Origin: Takashimella koratensis
Taxonomy: Eukaryota > Basidiomycota > Tremellomycetes > Trichosporonales > Tetragoniomycetaceae
Reading direction: 5' to 3'
Assembly (NCBI GenBank): GCA_003116875.1
Contig: BCKT01000003.1
Location: 1,497,185-1,561,184, forward strand
Length of the DNA: 64,000 nucleotides
Shown: piece by piece, positions 11,826 to 24,263 of the stretch
Numbering within the stretch: position 1 is the first letter of the stretch
How the letters are laid out: each line of letters opens with the position of its first letter
Translations under genes and position numbers: made by a program
The notes under the pieces: model-generated
What the model was told of the DNA's origin: nothing
The model's database searches: none
Seen by the model: only the letters and a program-made list of their open reading frames with translations

Positions 11826-12143
11826 GGTCGCTGATGCTGTCGCTGTTGTCGTTGCCTAGGGGCCTGGATGGAGATGGATGGTGAGGAGGATGAATAGAGG
11901 TTTAACACAACGTCGAAGAGGAAACCGAAAGAAGCGAAGAAAAAAGTGCCACATTCGGGAATAGCCGAGAGATTAGCTTCGAGATTAGGCTCAAGGTGGA
12001 AGATAATCCCGATCGTATTGGGATATCCTAATTCCCGTCTGGAGGGTAATCGTCTATTTTTTGTTGCGTCCTCACCATCTCCACTCTTCCTTCGTCTTGT
12101 CTCATCTCCAACCACCTACCTAAAACAGAGCCTACCATCCATC
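11826..12143. promoter_or_regulatory. Shared bidirectional promoter of SF3A3 and FAL1
   Basis: 318 bp lie between two divergent start codons. No TATA box is evident. There is a purine-rich half on the SF3A3 side and a pyrimidine-rich half near 12060-12140 on the FAL1 side. Confidence 0.6.
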
Positions 12144-14178
12144 ATGGCGGTGAGTATCAGAGGAGATGGCGAACAGCATACGAGTTAGAACGGCGAGGGT
12201 GAGCGGAGAAGGATGAGGTTGAGGAGAGGTGGTGAACGGAGAACAGTATACGGGAGAGACAGAGCGAGTGGCGACGATTGGGCTGGATCCTATCCTGGTC
12301 TCTTAATGACGCTGACATCCTCCGTTCATTGTTTAGCTCAACGCGTGGGTCAATCTTAGCACGCAACGTTTGAACGTGAACTGACCACTGACCGCCTCTT
12401 ACGAACCGCAGAGGAGATGACAAGCTCGTGTTCGAGTCGTCCGAGGCAGTCACTGTCGTACGTATCTAATTCATTTCAACATCGAAAGCTAGGTCGTGTG
12501 CCGGCCACCCGTCCCTCCAGAGCAGCTAGCAGCAACAGTCATGTTGGCCGCCGCTGTATGATGGGACCAGGTACTCGGCATGCCTCCGCTTTGATCTTTA
12601 TTTTCTGTTCGAGAGGAGTGAGGAGCGTCAATTGACACGCTTTTTGCTCCTCTCGAAATCTAGGCACCCACTTGTGAGTTTTGAGATTTGATAGCAAGAC
12701 GAGGAGATCCAATGGCTGACGGGTATCTCTTTTCAGTCGAAGACCTCAAGCTTCGCGAGGACCTTCTCCGCGGTATCTATGCGTACAGTAGGTGTCACAA
12801 TGCTGTTAGAAATGAATGCAGGATCCGAGCTGATGATAATGTGCCTTTTCGTAGACTTCGAGAAGCCCTCTGCGATCCAGCAGCGAGCGATCATCCCGAT
12901 CATGCGCGGTCGAGACGTGATTGCGCAGGCCCAGTCCGGTACCGGTAAAACCGCGACCTTCTCCATCTCTATCCTCCAGTCCCTCGACATGAACATTCGC
13001 GAGACTCAGGCACTCGTTCTCTCCCCTACTCGCGAGTTGGCCATCCAGATCCAGACCGTCCTCCTTGCACTCGGCGACTACATGAACGTCTCATGCCACG
13101 CTTGTATCGGCGGTACCAGTGTTGGCGAGGACATTCGTAAGCTCGAAGCTGGGCAACAGGTCGTTTCAGGTACCCCCGGTCGTGTCTTTGATATGATCCG
13201 ACGAAGGAATTTGAGGACCAAGGATATCAAGATGCTTATTCTTGATGAGGCGGACGAGCTGTTGAACAAGGGGTTCAAGGACCAGATCTACGATATCTAC
13301 AGGTACCTCCCTCCTGCGACTCAGGTCGTCGTCGTCTCGGCTACCCTCCCGCACGACGTCTTAGAGATGACGACAAAGTTCATGACCGACCCGATCCGTA
13401 TCCTTGTCAAGCGTGACGAGTTGACTCTCGAAGGCATCAAGCAGTTCTTCGTTGCGGTCGAGAAGGAGGACTGGAAGTTTGACACTCTTTGCGACTTGTA
13501 CGACACGTGAGTGGTTATTGGCTGGTAGTGGACTGGTAGTGGATGGGCAGTGCCAATTCTAATCACCCTCGGAACAGCCTTACCATTACCCAGGCCGTCA
13601 TCTTCTGTAACACCCGGCGCAAGGTCGACTGGTTGACGGAGAAGATGCGCGAGGCCAACTTCACTGTCAGCGCCATGCACGGTGAGATGGTCCAGAAGGA
13701 GCGAGACGCGATCATGACCGAGTTCCGCGGTGGCCAGAGGTGAGTCGAATTCCTGGGCTTGAACCAGATTCAATATGACCCTTTCACTCTGGGTAACTCA
13801 CCGCTGACGACTTTTCCCTAGCCGCGTGCTCATCACCACCGATGTCTGGGCACGAGGTATCGACGTGCAGCAAGTGTCCCTTGTCATCAACTACGACCTG
13901 CCATCGTCTCGTGAGAACTACCTCCACCGGATAGGCCGAAGTGGTCGGTTCGGTCGCAAGGGTGTCGCGATCAACTTTGTCACTGTCGAGGACGTTCGAA
14001 TCCTTCGTGACATTGAGCAGTACTACTCGACCCGTGAGTGTTGCCCCCTTCCCTCCGGCTTTTGATTCATGATTTTATTTTATTTTATTGCGAACGATTT
14101 TGCTGATTCGCGTCCTTTTCGGCTTGGATCGTTGCAGAGATCGACGAGATGCCGATGAACATCACCGAACTGGCGTAA
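12144..14178 (+). CDS. FAL1: DEAD-box RNA helicase eIF4A-III (exon junction complex) / Fal1
   Basis: An ATP-dependent RNA clamp, the core of the exon junction complex in animals and Fal1 in yeast 18S rRNA maturation. Nine exons join in frame to 395 aa: 12144-12149, 12337-12344, 12412-12457, 12664-12673, 12737-12787, 12855-13506, 13578-13739, 13822-14033 and 14138-14178. Motifs in order: Q-motif region [59 protein letters not shown]. The extended match ([47 protein letters not shown]) separates eIF4A-III from translation factor eIF4A. The first five exons are only 6, 8, 46, 10 and 51 nt, and the N-terminal extension is short. No other candidate fits as well. Confidence 0.95.
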
Positions 14179-14539
14179 GAGTGTGGAGTGCAGCGGTGGT
14201 TGGCATCAGTAGCGGTTTCGCAAGCAGGCGTGGTAGTCTGGAATCAGGTCGAGTAGCACAAAAGGGCAGATATGATCGTCTATCCAGCTGGCATGCATAT
14301 TGTGTACTTTGAATAGCATGACCACTGAACTGAGTTGGTATTGACGCTGATGAGATCGAGCATGCAAAGCAGTAGGTAGCCCAAAGCCCCTGTCCAGGCT
14401 GTACTATCCTCACGACCAATCGAACCGGGAGAGTTATGAGCACGTCGAGAGGTTGAAATTTAATCTTATCACCGGACCAAGTCAACTTCACTCACTCATC
14501 TTCACCTCTAATCCCTTCTTCCATCCACGACTCGGCGCG
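14179..14539. other. Intergenic FAL1 - IML1
   Basis: 361 bp with the FAL1 3' flank and the IML1 promoter. An in-frame upstream ATG at 14453 would add 29 residues to Iml1. No other feature is seen. Confidence 0.55.
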
Positions 14540-17500
14540 ATGCCTCGCGACCCTTCGCAGGTGACCGACGCTGGCGGGCTCAGTGCCGTTCCCAGCGGAG
14601 GTCCTACTTCCGCCGCTCTGTCCGCCTCTTCCTCGCGTATCCCTGCTGCTGTCGAGGCCGCGGCGTTACGTGGTCGGTCTCGCGGCCATTCTACCGCATC
14701 CACTACCACCCGACCTATCGCTTCTTCGCTCGCTACTTCCATTCACAATCCACCTCCTTCTCATCCCGCCAAGACCACCTCCTCTCCTATCCTCCCACCT
14801 CCCGATGACGCTGACGCCGACGCCGACATCGACCCTTCTCAGTCCCACTCGCCATCTGCGGAGCCCGACCCGACTGGGGAGGGTGAGATCGCTGACCGTG
14901 TTCTCCTCTCGCTTTACACGTACACCCCGTCCGCTGTCCCTCCTTCCTCCGCACACCATACCATCCATCACGGCGCACATGGTACCTCTACCTCTGCGTC
15001 CGCAGCCGCATCCGCATCCACATCGGCTTCCGCACACGCGACGCAAAACAAAGTGCTCCTTGCGCATGCGGCGCTGCCATGGCCCGTCCGAGTCGGGGAC
15101 TACGTGGAGATCCGCGCCGTCCGGCTCGGCGAGAGCAGTAAAGACCGGGCCACGGAGGGCGGCGGGCGCGGTGGTGGGAGAGATAGCGCTGGAGAGGCCG
15201 GAGGGAGGGATGGGAAGGCGCATGGAGGGAATGCGGGTGGGAGAGGAGCAGCGAGTGGGACAGGAACCGCAGGGGGGAAAGGAAAGGCAGAGGCGGAAGC
15301 ACTGGAAGGAGTGAGAAAGGCAAGGAGGCAAGGGTGTATCTTCAGAGTAGGGGAAGACGTACCGTCCGTCCCCCATGGGCAGATCCAGGTTCCAAGCTCG
15401 GTAGCTCATGCGTTCAAGCTCCAGCATCGGCTCGACGTCGAGGTTGTCCGTGTGAGTAATCTCACGACTCAATTCACTTGCTCATCTCAGTGAATCTTCA
15501 CATGCCGCCCGATCAACTGCTAACATTCTCTTATACCCTCCTCCATCGTGCTCACCTCCTCTACCCTCTCACGTCCGCCCTTGACCTCGCTTCCACATTC
15601 ATGGTCATCAGATCAAAGACCCCGAGACCGCCTATGTGGACTTTATCGAGCTCGAATTCAGCCAGTACGTCGGACGCGCCGACATGTGGCGACTCGGTAT
15701 GCTCCTCGAGAACACTACCGTCCACGTTGGTGAGAAAGTCTCTCTCGCAGGCGGTGCGGTCCGAGCCGACGTCAGGGGGATTTATCGAGGGAGACATAGG
15801 TACTCGAGTGGGATCGTCACGGCGAAGACCAAAACGATTTATAGGAGTAAATCGGCTCAAACGTATTTGTTCATTCAATTGTCACAGGAGACTTGGGAGT
15901 TTGATGAGGATGGAGAGAGGTATTATGAGAAGGTCCTTCACGGTGAGTCCAGCTTCTATAGCTTGTGAAACACCTCGTCTTCATCGTTTCCTCAAGTAAA
16001 GCTTAGTTGCTAACGGTTTTAGGCTTCTTGCCCGAGCTCTTCGCTCGATGGACAGCGACCGGTGCTTCCCACCTTGTCACAATCATCCTCTTCGCTCGAG
16101 TCTATTACGACGCCGAAGAAGTAACCTATCTCGAACAACTTGACCTCACCGCGGGTCTGGGTAAAGACTTTCGAGGTCGTTGGTGTAAAGATTTCTTCCG
16201 TGTCATTGTGGATTTCGAACGAAAGGCAGATTGGAGGTCGGCTCTGGGAGAGATCAAGAGGCATTTGGAGAAGAGTGAGAGGGAGATCTTGATGGATTTC
16301 CATTTGGGGAGGTTGATGGGTACGAGTCATGAGGATGCGCAGAAACGTATCGTTGGGAAGTGGAGCTTTGTGAGTAGTCCCTCTGAAGTTGACTGCTACT
16401 TTCCTCCTCTCTGAGTCGAGTCCCTTTCTTTGAGATGACTCAACTGACAACTGTACCTCATCCTCAATAGGCATACGAAGGTAACGTTCTCGAGACGATC
16501 AACCTCGCTCTCAACCCATTCGACGAACACTACATCGACCGAGACCTCTCTCGCACCGGCTTGTCCATGACGATCATCACACCCGGTACTGGCCACTTTG
16601 CTGTCGACAAAAACCTCTTGCGCCTAACGACTGAGCGGATGATCGATCATGGGATCGGACTGGATCTTGTATGCCTCACCAAGATGCCGCTGCATAGTGT
16701 GCCACTGTTCAGTTATGTCTCGGAAAGACCGAGGAGGGTGTTGGGTGGGGAAATTGGACAGGATGGGAAAGTTAAGCCGGCCACACCGGATCCGCTGTAC
16801 TTTGACGCAGATATGATCAACGCTCAGGACCGCGAGCTGGCCGACTGCTACTGTGAGTTGAGATTTCGCGATTTATCCATTCTGGTATCGTCAAATACAC
16901 CGGCAGCATTCTGCTCTCACATCGATCAACAGCCGCTAACCATTGTTACTCGTCCTCTCTTAGCGCTCGCATTTTGGGTATACTGCTCATTCTACTCGAA
17001 AACGCACGATAAACCATTCCGCAACGACCGCTTTATCCCTCGTTGCAAGATGTACGAGATCCAAATGCTTGGTATCCTCGACCACAACCTGACTACCGTC
17101 ATCGTGCCTCTCCTCGATATTGAAGACGGGACCACCTCCGCACCTTCTGGTGCACCCGGATCACGAGCGAAGAAACCGCCCATGTCCGCTGAAGACCGCA
17201 AGCTCGCTCGAACCAATTTCGACTCCACGACCTTTGGGGGAGGTGGGAAACGCTTACCCGTAGACATGTATCTCAGTGGCGGGGAAGCAAGTTTATCTGC
17301 CATCTCTCCTGCTGCGAGCGCGAGGCGAGGCTCGCTCTCGGCCTCGGGTCCTACGAGCTTCCAATCGGCGCGGCTGCTAGCGCAAAAGATGGAGGAGGAA
17401 GAAGCCGGGCTCCGAACGGGTGCAGGTGGAAAATCGACGTTGATGCATACGTCCCCCGGGAGGGCAATGCAGCTGGCTGGTGGGAGGAGGGGGTTGGATC

Positions 17501-20500
17501 AGATTACCGCGCATCGTAGGAATAGGGAAGATACGTCGCCCCCGGCTTCATCGAGGTATGCTAGAGGTCGGATAGTGACGGGTCCGGCGACGGATTCGCT
17601 CGAAGAGGTCGAGGGGATGGAGCAGCTTGTGTCCGCCCGAGCATCCACACTTGACCAGCCTATCAGCCTCCGTGGTGTATCCCCTCCAGGATCTTCGATC
17701 CGAGCCGCCGCCAGCCCGTCCAGAACCTCAACCCGTGCCCCCAGATCCACAGCCCCAGGTGAAGCAGGCGACGGTCGGAACCCCCGGCCGTCTTCCCCGT
17801 CCGCCTCGTCTGTGTTGTCGAACGACCAAGTCGCATCCGGCGCCTCGACTCCACGGACCACGGGCACTACGGGGACCGCCTCCGCCAAGCGTCTCAAGTC
17901 CCAGTCGAGCCGGGGCTCATTCGCCAGCCGATTCGGAGCGAGCTGGCTGTTCGGTCGACTTGGCGGGGCGAGCGCGCAGCCTAGTTTCCCGACTGCGGCT
18001 GTTGAGACAGCGAGCAGGACCGACGTGGTCCAGGCGTACGGCGGGAATAAGTCGTCACCTACCACGAGTGTGTCGAAGGATAGTAGCGCAGGAGGGTTTG
18101 AACCGGTGACGACAATGCCGCGGCCCATGGCGGTCCCCGGCGCACCAACGGTGTCCCCCGCGACTCCGGTGACGGCAAAGCCGAAACAAATAACCCAGCC
18201 CCTCCCGATCGGGGCAGGCGCGACCACGGGAGCAACCAAGGCAGGGCCGGTCGGGATCGGAGGAGGCGGAGGAGGCGGAGGAGGTGGAGGAGCAACTGCT
18301 AGGTTGTACAACGCAGACGAAGTGTTGTCCAAATCTTTGTCCAAATCCATCCCTCGCTCGTTCCACAATTCGATTCGACTCGGTCGATCAGTTGACGATT
18401 CATATCGCAACAAGCTGAACGCCGCATACGGTCGAGCTACTCGCCACGCGACGGTGAACCCGTGTAACCCCTCTGCGAACCGAGACCTCCTCGGGCGAGG
18501 TAGTGGCGGTGGTGATGAAAACGGCGGGACGGGCGGGGCCGCAGGGGCCGGCGGACACGGAAGGCGATGGCAACATGTCCGACCGACAACCACGACCTCC
18601 GGGTCGACCCAACATGTCGTTAAATGGCGAAGCCTATGCGCGCCCGCGTGCCTCCCACTCACGACGGACTTTATGCCTACCCCGGAAGAGATCTCGACAT
18701 TCTATGAAGTCAATTCATACGATATCGCATGTTTCCCGGATCAGGTGTCGTTCCTTGTCAGACCGGATGCAGCGCAGGCGAATTTACCGTTGGCGGTGAT
18801 GAGGGAGATGGCGTCGCAGCGATTGTCTCGTAAGTAGCTGTGGACTGTTCTGTAAAAGCTTCACTAGCCCCGAGCTGGAGACGAGCTAATCATATTTTCT
18901 TTAAACTTGAAATCATATCAGAAAACTTCCAGTTCATTGTCCTGCCACACTCGACGATTGCACGTAAAGACGGGACGCAGATGTTCGCTACGCACAAAGT
19001 CTTATTAGCTGGAGACTCTACGAGTGCCGGGTTACGAGTTGGTGGAGCTTCCGAGGTTTTGAAAGACGCCAATGGGGCTATTTACCTATCCTGGTCCAAC
19101 CACATCCATCGACTGAGTTTCGACCCGATGAAGCAGTCCGTCACCGTGCAGCGATTCGTCCGCAAGACGAAACACTCGACAAAATCCCACGCATACAAGT
19201 GCCTCGTCTGGCCAGCGCAGACCAAAGGGTATCAAGAGACCAGTACACTCTTCAAATACCCAAACATCTCGGCTCGGCTCAACTTTAATTACTTGGACCG
19301 GTTGATCGCAGGGGAAGAAGAGGATTTGACGAGTAATCTACGGTATTGGCGGACTCGATACATCCTGATTCCCTCTGGTCGAGATCCACTGTCGGTACAG
19401 GGTGTTACACCCAAGGGTGAACATTTCAACCAATCGGATATCATGATGATCGGCGCTCAAAAGGTACTCGAGTTACTAGGTCGATGGCAGTGGCGTCGAC
19501 CAGGAGAAGTCACCAAACCTCTCAAACTACTAGGAACGACATTCGATCCCTCAGCATGTGTCCTCGACGAAGGGCTCATGACGGAGCTAGAAAGAGTCAC
19601 GAGTGGGAAAGAGACCATTGAGAAGGGGAAGACAATCGAAGGGTTGACCCTACAGGCGGTCGCGGACATGATGAACAAGCCGAATAATGGGTTAATCATT
19701 CGAGACCGGTGGTGGAACTGTGAGTGTGCTTGGTTTCGCTCCAGGGCAGATGGCTGGAAGGTGGCAGTCGCACTGAGCTCAAGGAGATGAGTCGCTGATG
19801 TTGCCCTTTTCACGACCCCCTAGTCCACGTCCACGAGGACTCGTTCACGGGGGACCAGTTCTGCCTCTGGCTCATGACGACCTTCACCGATATTGAGACT
19901 CGAGATCACGCGCTTGAATGGGGTCGATCACTTTTTGACAAGGGCTTGATCGGTGAGTAGTTTGTTCCTTATTCATCTCGCAATGATCGAAAGGTTCCGT
20001 TTGCTTGATCACTGACTTTATGTGTTTGCTTGAATCCCTGCAGAACACGTCACAGGTGTGCACAAGTTCCACGACAACTACTTCTTCTATCGCTTGCGGG
20101 CGCAATACGACGAGCACAGCAGCAAGGCCAAAAAGCCTAGCGGCAAGTCGTGGTTCGGCAAGAGCACGCAAACGCCACGTGAGGTGATGGCTCAACACAG
20201 CGCAGGCTCGTCATCTGCCTCATCGGTCGTTGGGTCGCCTGACCAAGCGCAATCCCAAGCCAACGCTGCTCACGCCCACGCCCACGCCCACGCCCTCGCC
20301 CAGGCCCAAGCCCAAGCCCAGGTCGCTGCTGCCGCCGCTGCTGCAGCCGCAGTCACCGCATCCAAGGCTCCTCTCAAATTGACCGAGAAACCCGCAAAAA
20401 AGCGTAAAGTGAAAATGTCACAACAAATTGTGATCGATCTCGACCCATCAAAGAAATCCGATCGAGCCGAAGTCGCCATCTTGCATGCTGATATCATCCA

Positions 20501-21350
20501 CAACGCACGTAACGCATTCCACTTTGAATTGAACTGGCTGGGTGTGACGGCTGCGCTTCTTGACGAACTCCGGGGCAAGTGTTCCACCCTTGCTGAGCGA
20601 TACGGGCTCCGATTTGTCGAAGCCCCCGTCGAACAAATCAAAGATATCTCCAGCAAATGCCCATACCGCACCGCCATCCCCATTCGGCTCGCTTTGGCCC
20701 CACCCGTCATTCCCGACCTACACCTTCGGATCCCCGAGAATTCGTCCGTCCACACTTCGCACTACTTTGAATACGCGATCCTTTGCCAGAAATTCGGTTT
20801 CGTTCTCGACGTTGAAGCGTCAGACCGGTACCCTGACTCGATCGAGGTCGAGTACAGTTATCGCGCGAAACAAAAATTTGAGTTTAGTCAGTTTTGTCAC
20901 AAGTCCGGGTTGGCACTGGTTCAGTGTCTAGGAAGGGAAGAAGGTTTTTTGTGGTCGGACAATAGACTGTTTATCACTGCTCCAGCGAGAGGTAGGGAGA
21001 GGGAAGTTGGTAAAGGTGGAGTCGGTGGTGGTGGTGGTGGGGCAGGGGCAGGCGGTTCGAACTCGGGGCCATCGGCGTCAGCGACGACAACGTTGGGTAT
21101 GAGCAAGCTAGAGCAAGCTGCCGAGATCAGAGCGAGATTTGAAGCGTTCTGTGCAGATCCAATCGCGCTGCAACAGTTTTATGACGAAGTGACGCCGAAA
21201 CCGATCGCGACGGCGACTACGGCGGTAGCGGGAGCGGTGGCTGACGCGATCGCCGAGGCGGACGAGACGGCTTCGATCGGATCGGCAAAGGAGAAGGAGA
21301 AGGAGAAGGAGAGGGAGAAGGAGAAGACAGAGGATGGGTTTGATGTGTGA
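14540..21350 (+). CDS. IML1: Iml1 / DEPDC5, GATOR1-SEACIT subunit
   Basis: Iml1 is the scaffold subunit of the GTPase-activating complex (with Npr2/Npr3) that switches off TORC1 at the vacuole when amino acids are scarce. Eight exons join in frame to 2023 aa: 14540-15451, 15612-15942, 16023-16369, 16471-16852, 16964-18829, 18922-19719, 19824-19952 and 20044-21350. A Ser/Ala/Gly-rich N-terminus of about 290 residues precedes the Iml1 N-terminal domain ([20 protein letters not shown], then [21 protein letters not shown]). A Ser/Gly-rich insertion of roughly 400 residues follows, including a poly-Gly run. Then comes a conserved block with [21 protein letters not shown] domain lies near residues 1520-1610 ([22 protein letters not shown]), and a C-terminal domain precedes a Lys/Glu-rich tail. 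An in-frame ATG at 14453 is an alternative start. Confidence 0.95.
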
Positions 21351-21566
21351 GAGACAGGTGGGAGTAGGCTTTGAAATACCTTGCTCGACATGATCTTGTG
21401 TTTGTACTTTTAAACCTACTTGACAATGTTCAATACACGTCACCTTGGTATCCTTGTACTATGCCAGTTATCTTTTGCATGAATACATCATCATCTAAAC
21501 CGCTACAAAACCAGCGTTGTCTCCGGGCTAATACTCTAACCCTCAACCCAAGCAGTGACCACACGC

Positions 21567-23742
21567 TCATCCCGATCTTTGTCCCTTCATCTTGCTCACG
21601 GCATTCTCACTCCTCTTCCTTCCTTTCTTCGCGACGACCTTCTTCCTCGTCCTCTCTTTATCCGCCTTACTCGCCGCCAAGCTCACTGCCTTGCCCTTGT
21701 CCCCCGCGTGTGCCAAAGTGACTTTGGCCTTCTTCTTCGCCAGTCGACGGGCTAGGCGGTCCGCATCACTCGACTTGACGGCTTTCCGCTCGTCCTTGGA
21801 CAGCGCACGGATCTTTTCGCCCAAAGACGGGTCGCCCTTGGGTACAGCGGCGGGTTTGGGCTTGGGAGCGGCAGATTTGGATTTACTTGAGGTGGAGGCC
21901 GAGGTGGAAGTGGAGGTCGTGGGTTTGGCGTTGGAGGGAGTGGGCTTGGTAGGTGTGAATGTAGGTAGAGTCTTGCATGGTTGCACGCGAAGAGGTCGTT
22001 TGGCAAGTTTCAGCTTGGAAGAATTGAGCGCAATGACTTCGTCGACCGATTCGCGGTCCTAGATAAGAAAAAGCCATCAGTAAGAGGATCTCAAAACAAA
22101 TCGATAGTCCTTGAAAATGCCAATGCCGCCGACTCCAGGATATCGGGTTACTAGCCAGCTACCGCACTCACGATGAAATGAACATAACCAAAGCCCTTGC
22201 CCATTTGCGTCTCTTTATCCCTCACGATCCTCACCGACGTCACCCACTTCCCTCCCTCTGCACTCGGCGCCTCCCCTCTCTCAGCCTTAACCAGCTGCTC
22301 GAAAAACTCTCTCACGTCCTCGTCCTTGGACGCATAGTCGAGTCCACCAACGAACAAGCTCTTCTTCGGGTCCGTACCTGACGGCAACCAGGCGTCTCGA
22401 CGAGCCAGAGCGGTCATAGGCGACGAAGAAGACGCAGCGGCTGCCTCGAACGCTGCGGCCGAAGGAAGGCGGAGAGCGTCGACACGTAGAGTTCGGGAAA
22501 GGAAAGTAGAGCCGTTGGCTTGGGAGATGACGGTCGATGCGGCTTCGTAGGGGTTCAAAATGGGTCGCACGTTGGCAGGGCGGTCAGGGTGGGGGTGCTC
22601 AAAGACAATGTAGGCGTTGCAGCTCGACATTTCCGCGTGGAACTGGATGACCGTTAGCTTTACATCCACAACCGACTTTAGGGATATCATCAAGTAGGAC
22701 CAGATTATAATGGCCAGCTGTACTCACGTCCTTCTTGATGAAAGCGACTTTACGCTTCCCCTTCGAATCAAGGAAGATTTTCGAAGTATCCACGTTCTCC
22801 TCCTCATCGTCCCTCCTTCCACGCTTCTTCCCGCTCGCCCCGGCCTTCTCTTGCTCTGCCTTCCACGCCGCAGCGCGCTCCCGTTCTCGCTGGAGACGAC
22901 GTGTCTCGTCCTTCTCCGGGTCGTCAGAGGGTGTGTAAGCGGTCGGGGCAGCGAATGCGACGGAGCGGAAACGAACCGACTCGATCTTGGCCGTAGGGAC
23001 GAAGGAGAGGATGTGTGTTCGCAATTGCGATAGCGCCGACTGCAGAGCCGATGAGTGTCAAGTCTTGTTCACGGATGCAAAGAATATATGAAGGGGTGGA
23101 TATAGAGAAAGATGTCATAGTCACCGACACATACCTTGGACTTGGCCACCTCCACTGGGAGGTTGCCGATGAAGACCGTACGACGATCACGGTCTACAGA
23201 GGTCTCATCAAGCGGTGTGTACTTCTTGGCGACCGAACGATCCTTTGCTTTCCGCGATGCTGGCGACTTCAAGCTCTCGTGGACAAGCTCGCCGTCGTCT
23301 TCCACCTCGTCTTCGTCCTCGTCTTCAACTTCGGCGTCCTTGACAGCCTCTTCGGCCTCGTCATCTTCCTCGTCATCCTGAACCTCGACCTGTACAGGGG
23401 CAGCTGGTTTGCCTTTACCAGAGTTCTTGTCCTTCCCCTTGCCCTTCTTTAATGATTTAGGTGTAGCAGTGGGTGTGGGTGCGGAAGCTCCAACGGATAG
23501 GGACATCGGTGCGACGGGGATGAGGGGAACAGGAGGAGCAATAGCCAGTGCTGCCTGAATGTCTATATCAGTCCGATGTACAGGTCATGGAGGTTCAAAC
23601 GAACTGGACTCACCCCTTTGCTGAAGACGTCGTCGAGAGCGGAGTCTTTCACACCGGAGAAGAGGGAGAAGCCTGCGGACGAGGAAGCTTCGGCCGCTTC
23701 CTGAGCGGGTTTTCTGGATAGCTTTGCCTTCTTGGAGACCAT
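21567..23742 (-). CDS. NOP12: Nucleolar RNA-binding protein Nop12 (RBM34 family)
   Basis: A nucleolar protein with two RRMs, required in yeast for pre-25S rRNA processing. ATG at 23742 gives MVSKKAKLSRKPAQEAAE. An acidic linker (DDEEDDEAEE and similar) precedes RRM1, which begins RRTVFIGNLPVEVAKSK. RRM1 is interrupted by a long charged insertion (about 22740-22960, with GKKRGRRDDEEEN), as is usual in Nop12, and resumes at GKRKVAFIKKD and NAYIVFEHP. RRM2 has RNP2 SLFVGGLDY and RNP1 KGFGYVHFI. A Lys-rich tail ends at TGA 21567-21569 and fits nucleolar targeting. At least five exons carry GTGAGT-type donors (for example the donor next to the codons for KVAFIKKD at about 22728). It is convergent with IML1, only 216 bp apart. 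Confidence 0.9.
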
Positions 23743-24066
23743 GACGGACGAGTAGGCGAGGTGAGTGGTGATGTTGGCGGATGAATGTTAGACCAGTCGA
23801 ACTTGACCCAGTCTCTGTGCGCCTTGCACAAAATTTCTAACCGGTAAGGTCTGGCGGAACGTTGGTCACGTGCCACATGGCTGCATTTCAATTTCAGGCA
23901 GAACCCCTCCCTCACCCACAGGCGGCGTTTCAGGCTGACTCGGCATGGACCCATTTGTCGGGATATTCGTCAGGGTTCGGATCAGGGTCAGGGAAGGAAG
24001 GAAGGAGGGAAGGAGGGCAAGCAGCAGAGCAGGGGGAAGGGGATAGCCCCAGGGGCAGGGGGGCCA

Positions 24067-24089
24067 GACACACACACACACACACACAC
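24067..24089 (+). repeat. (CA)n microsatellite
   Basis: About 11 CA units, 110 bp before a TG tract of opposite sense, so the two can pair as an inverted repeat. Confidence 0.9.
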
Positions 24090-24197
24090 GCCCTCACGGG
24101 TGTAATGTTGTAATTGCATTTACCGAGGATCCTAATGGCATGCGCTGCCAATTGTAATGTCTGAGTCATAGTTTTACCTAGATCTGGACCTGGTCTA

Positions 24198-24198
<1 letters not shown>

Positions 24199-24263
<65 letters not shown>
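24199..24263 (+). repeat. (TG)n microsatellite with (CGTG)n end
   Basis: About 24 TG units to 24246, then four CGTG-type units. Alternating purine/pyrimidine, so it could form Z-DNA. It lies within the NOP12/GATA divergent promoter. Confidence 0.9.

Noticed and set aside
17499..18662. 387-codon minus-strand frame
   Set aside because: Antisense shadow of the IML1 low-complexity exon.
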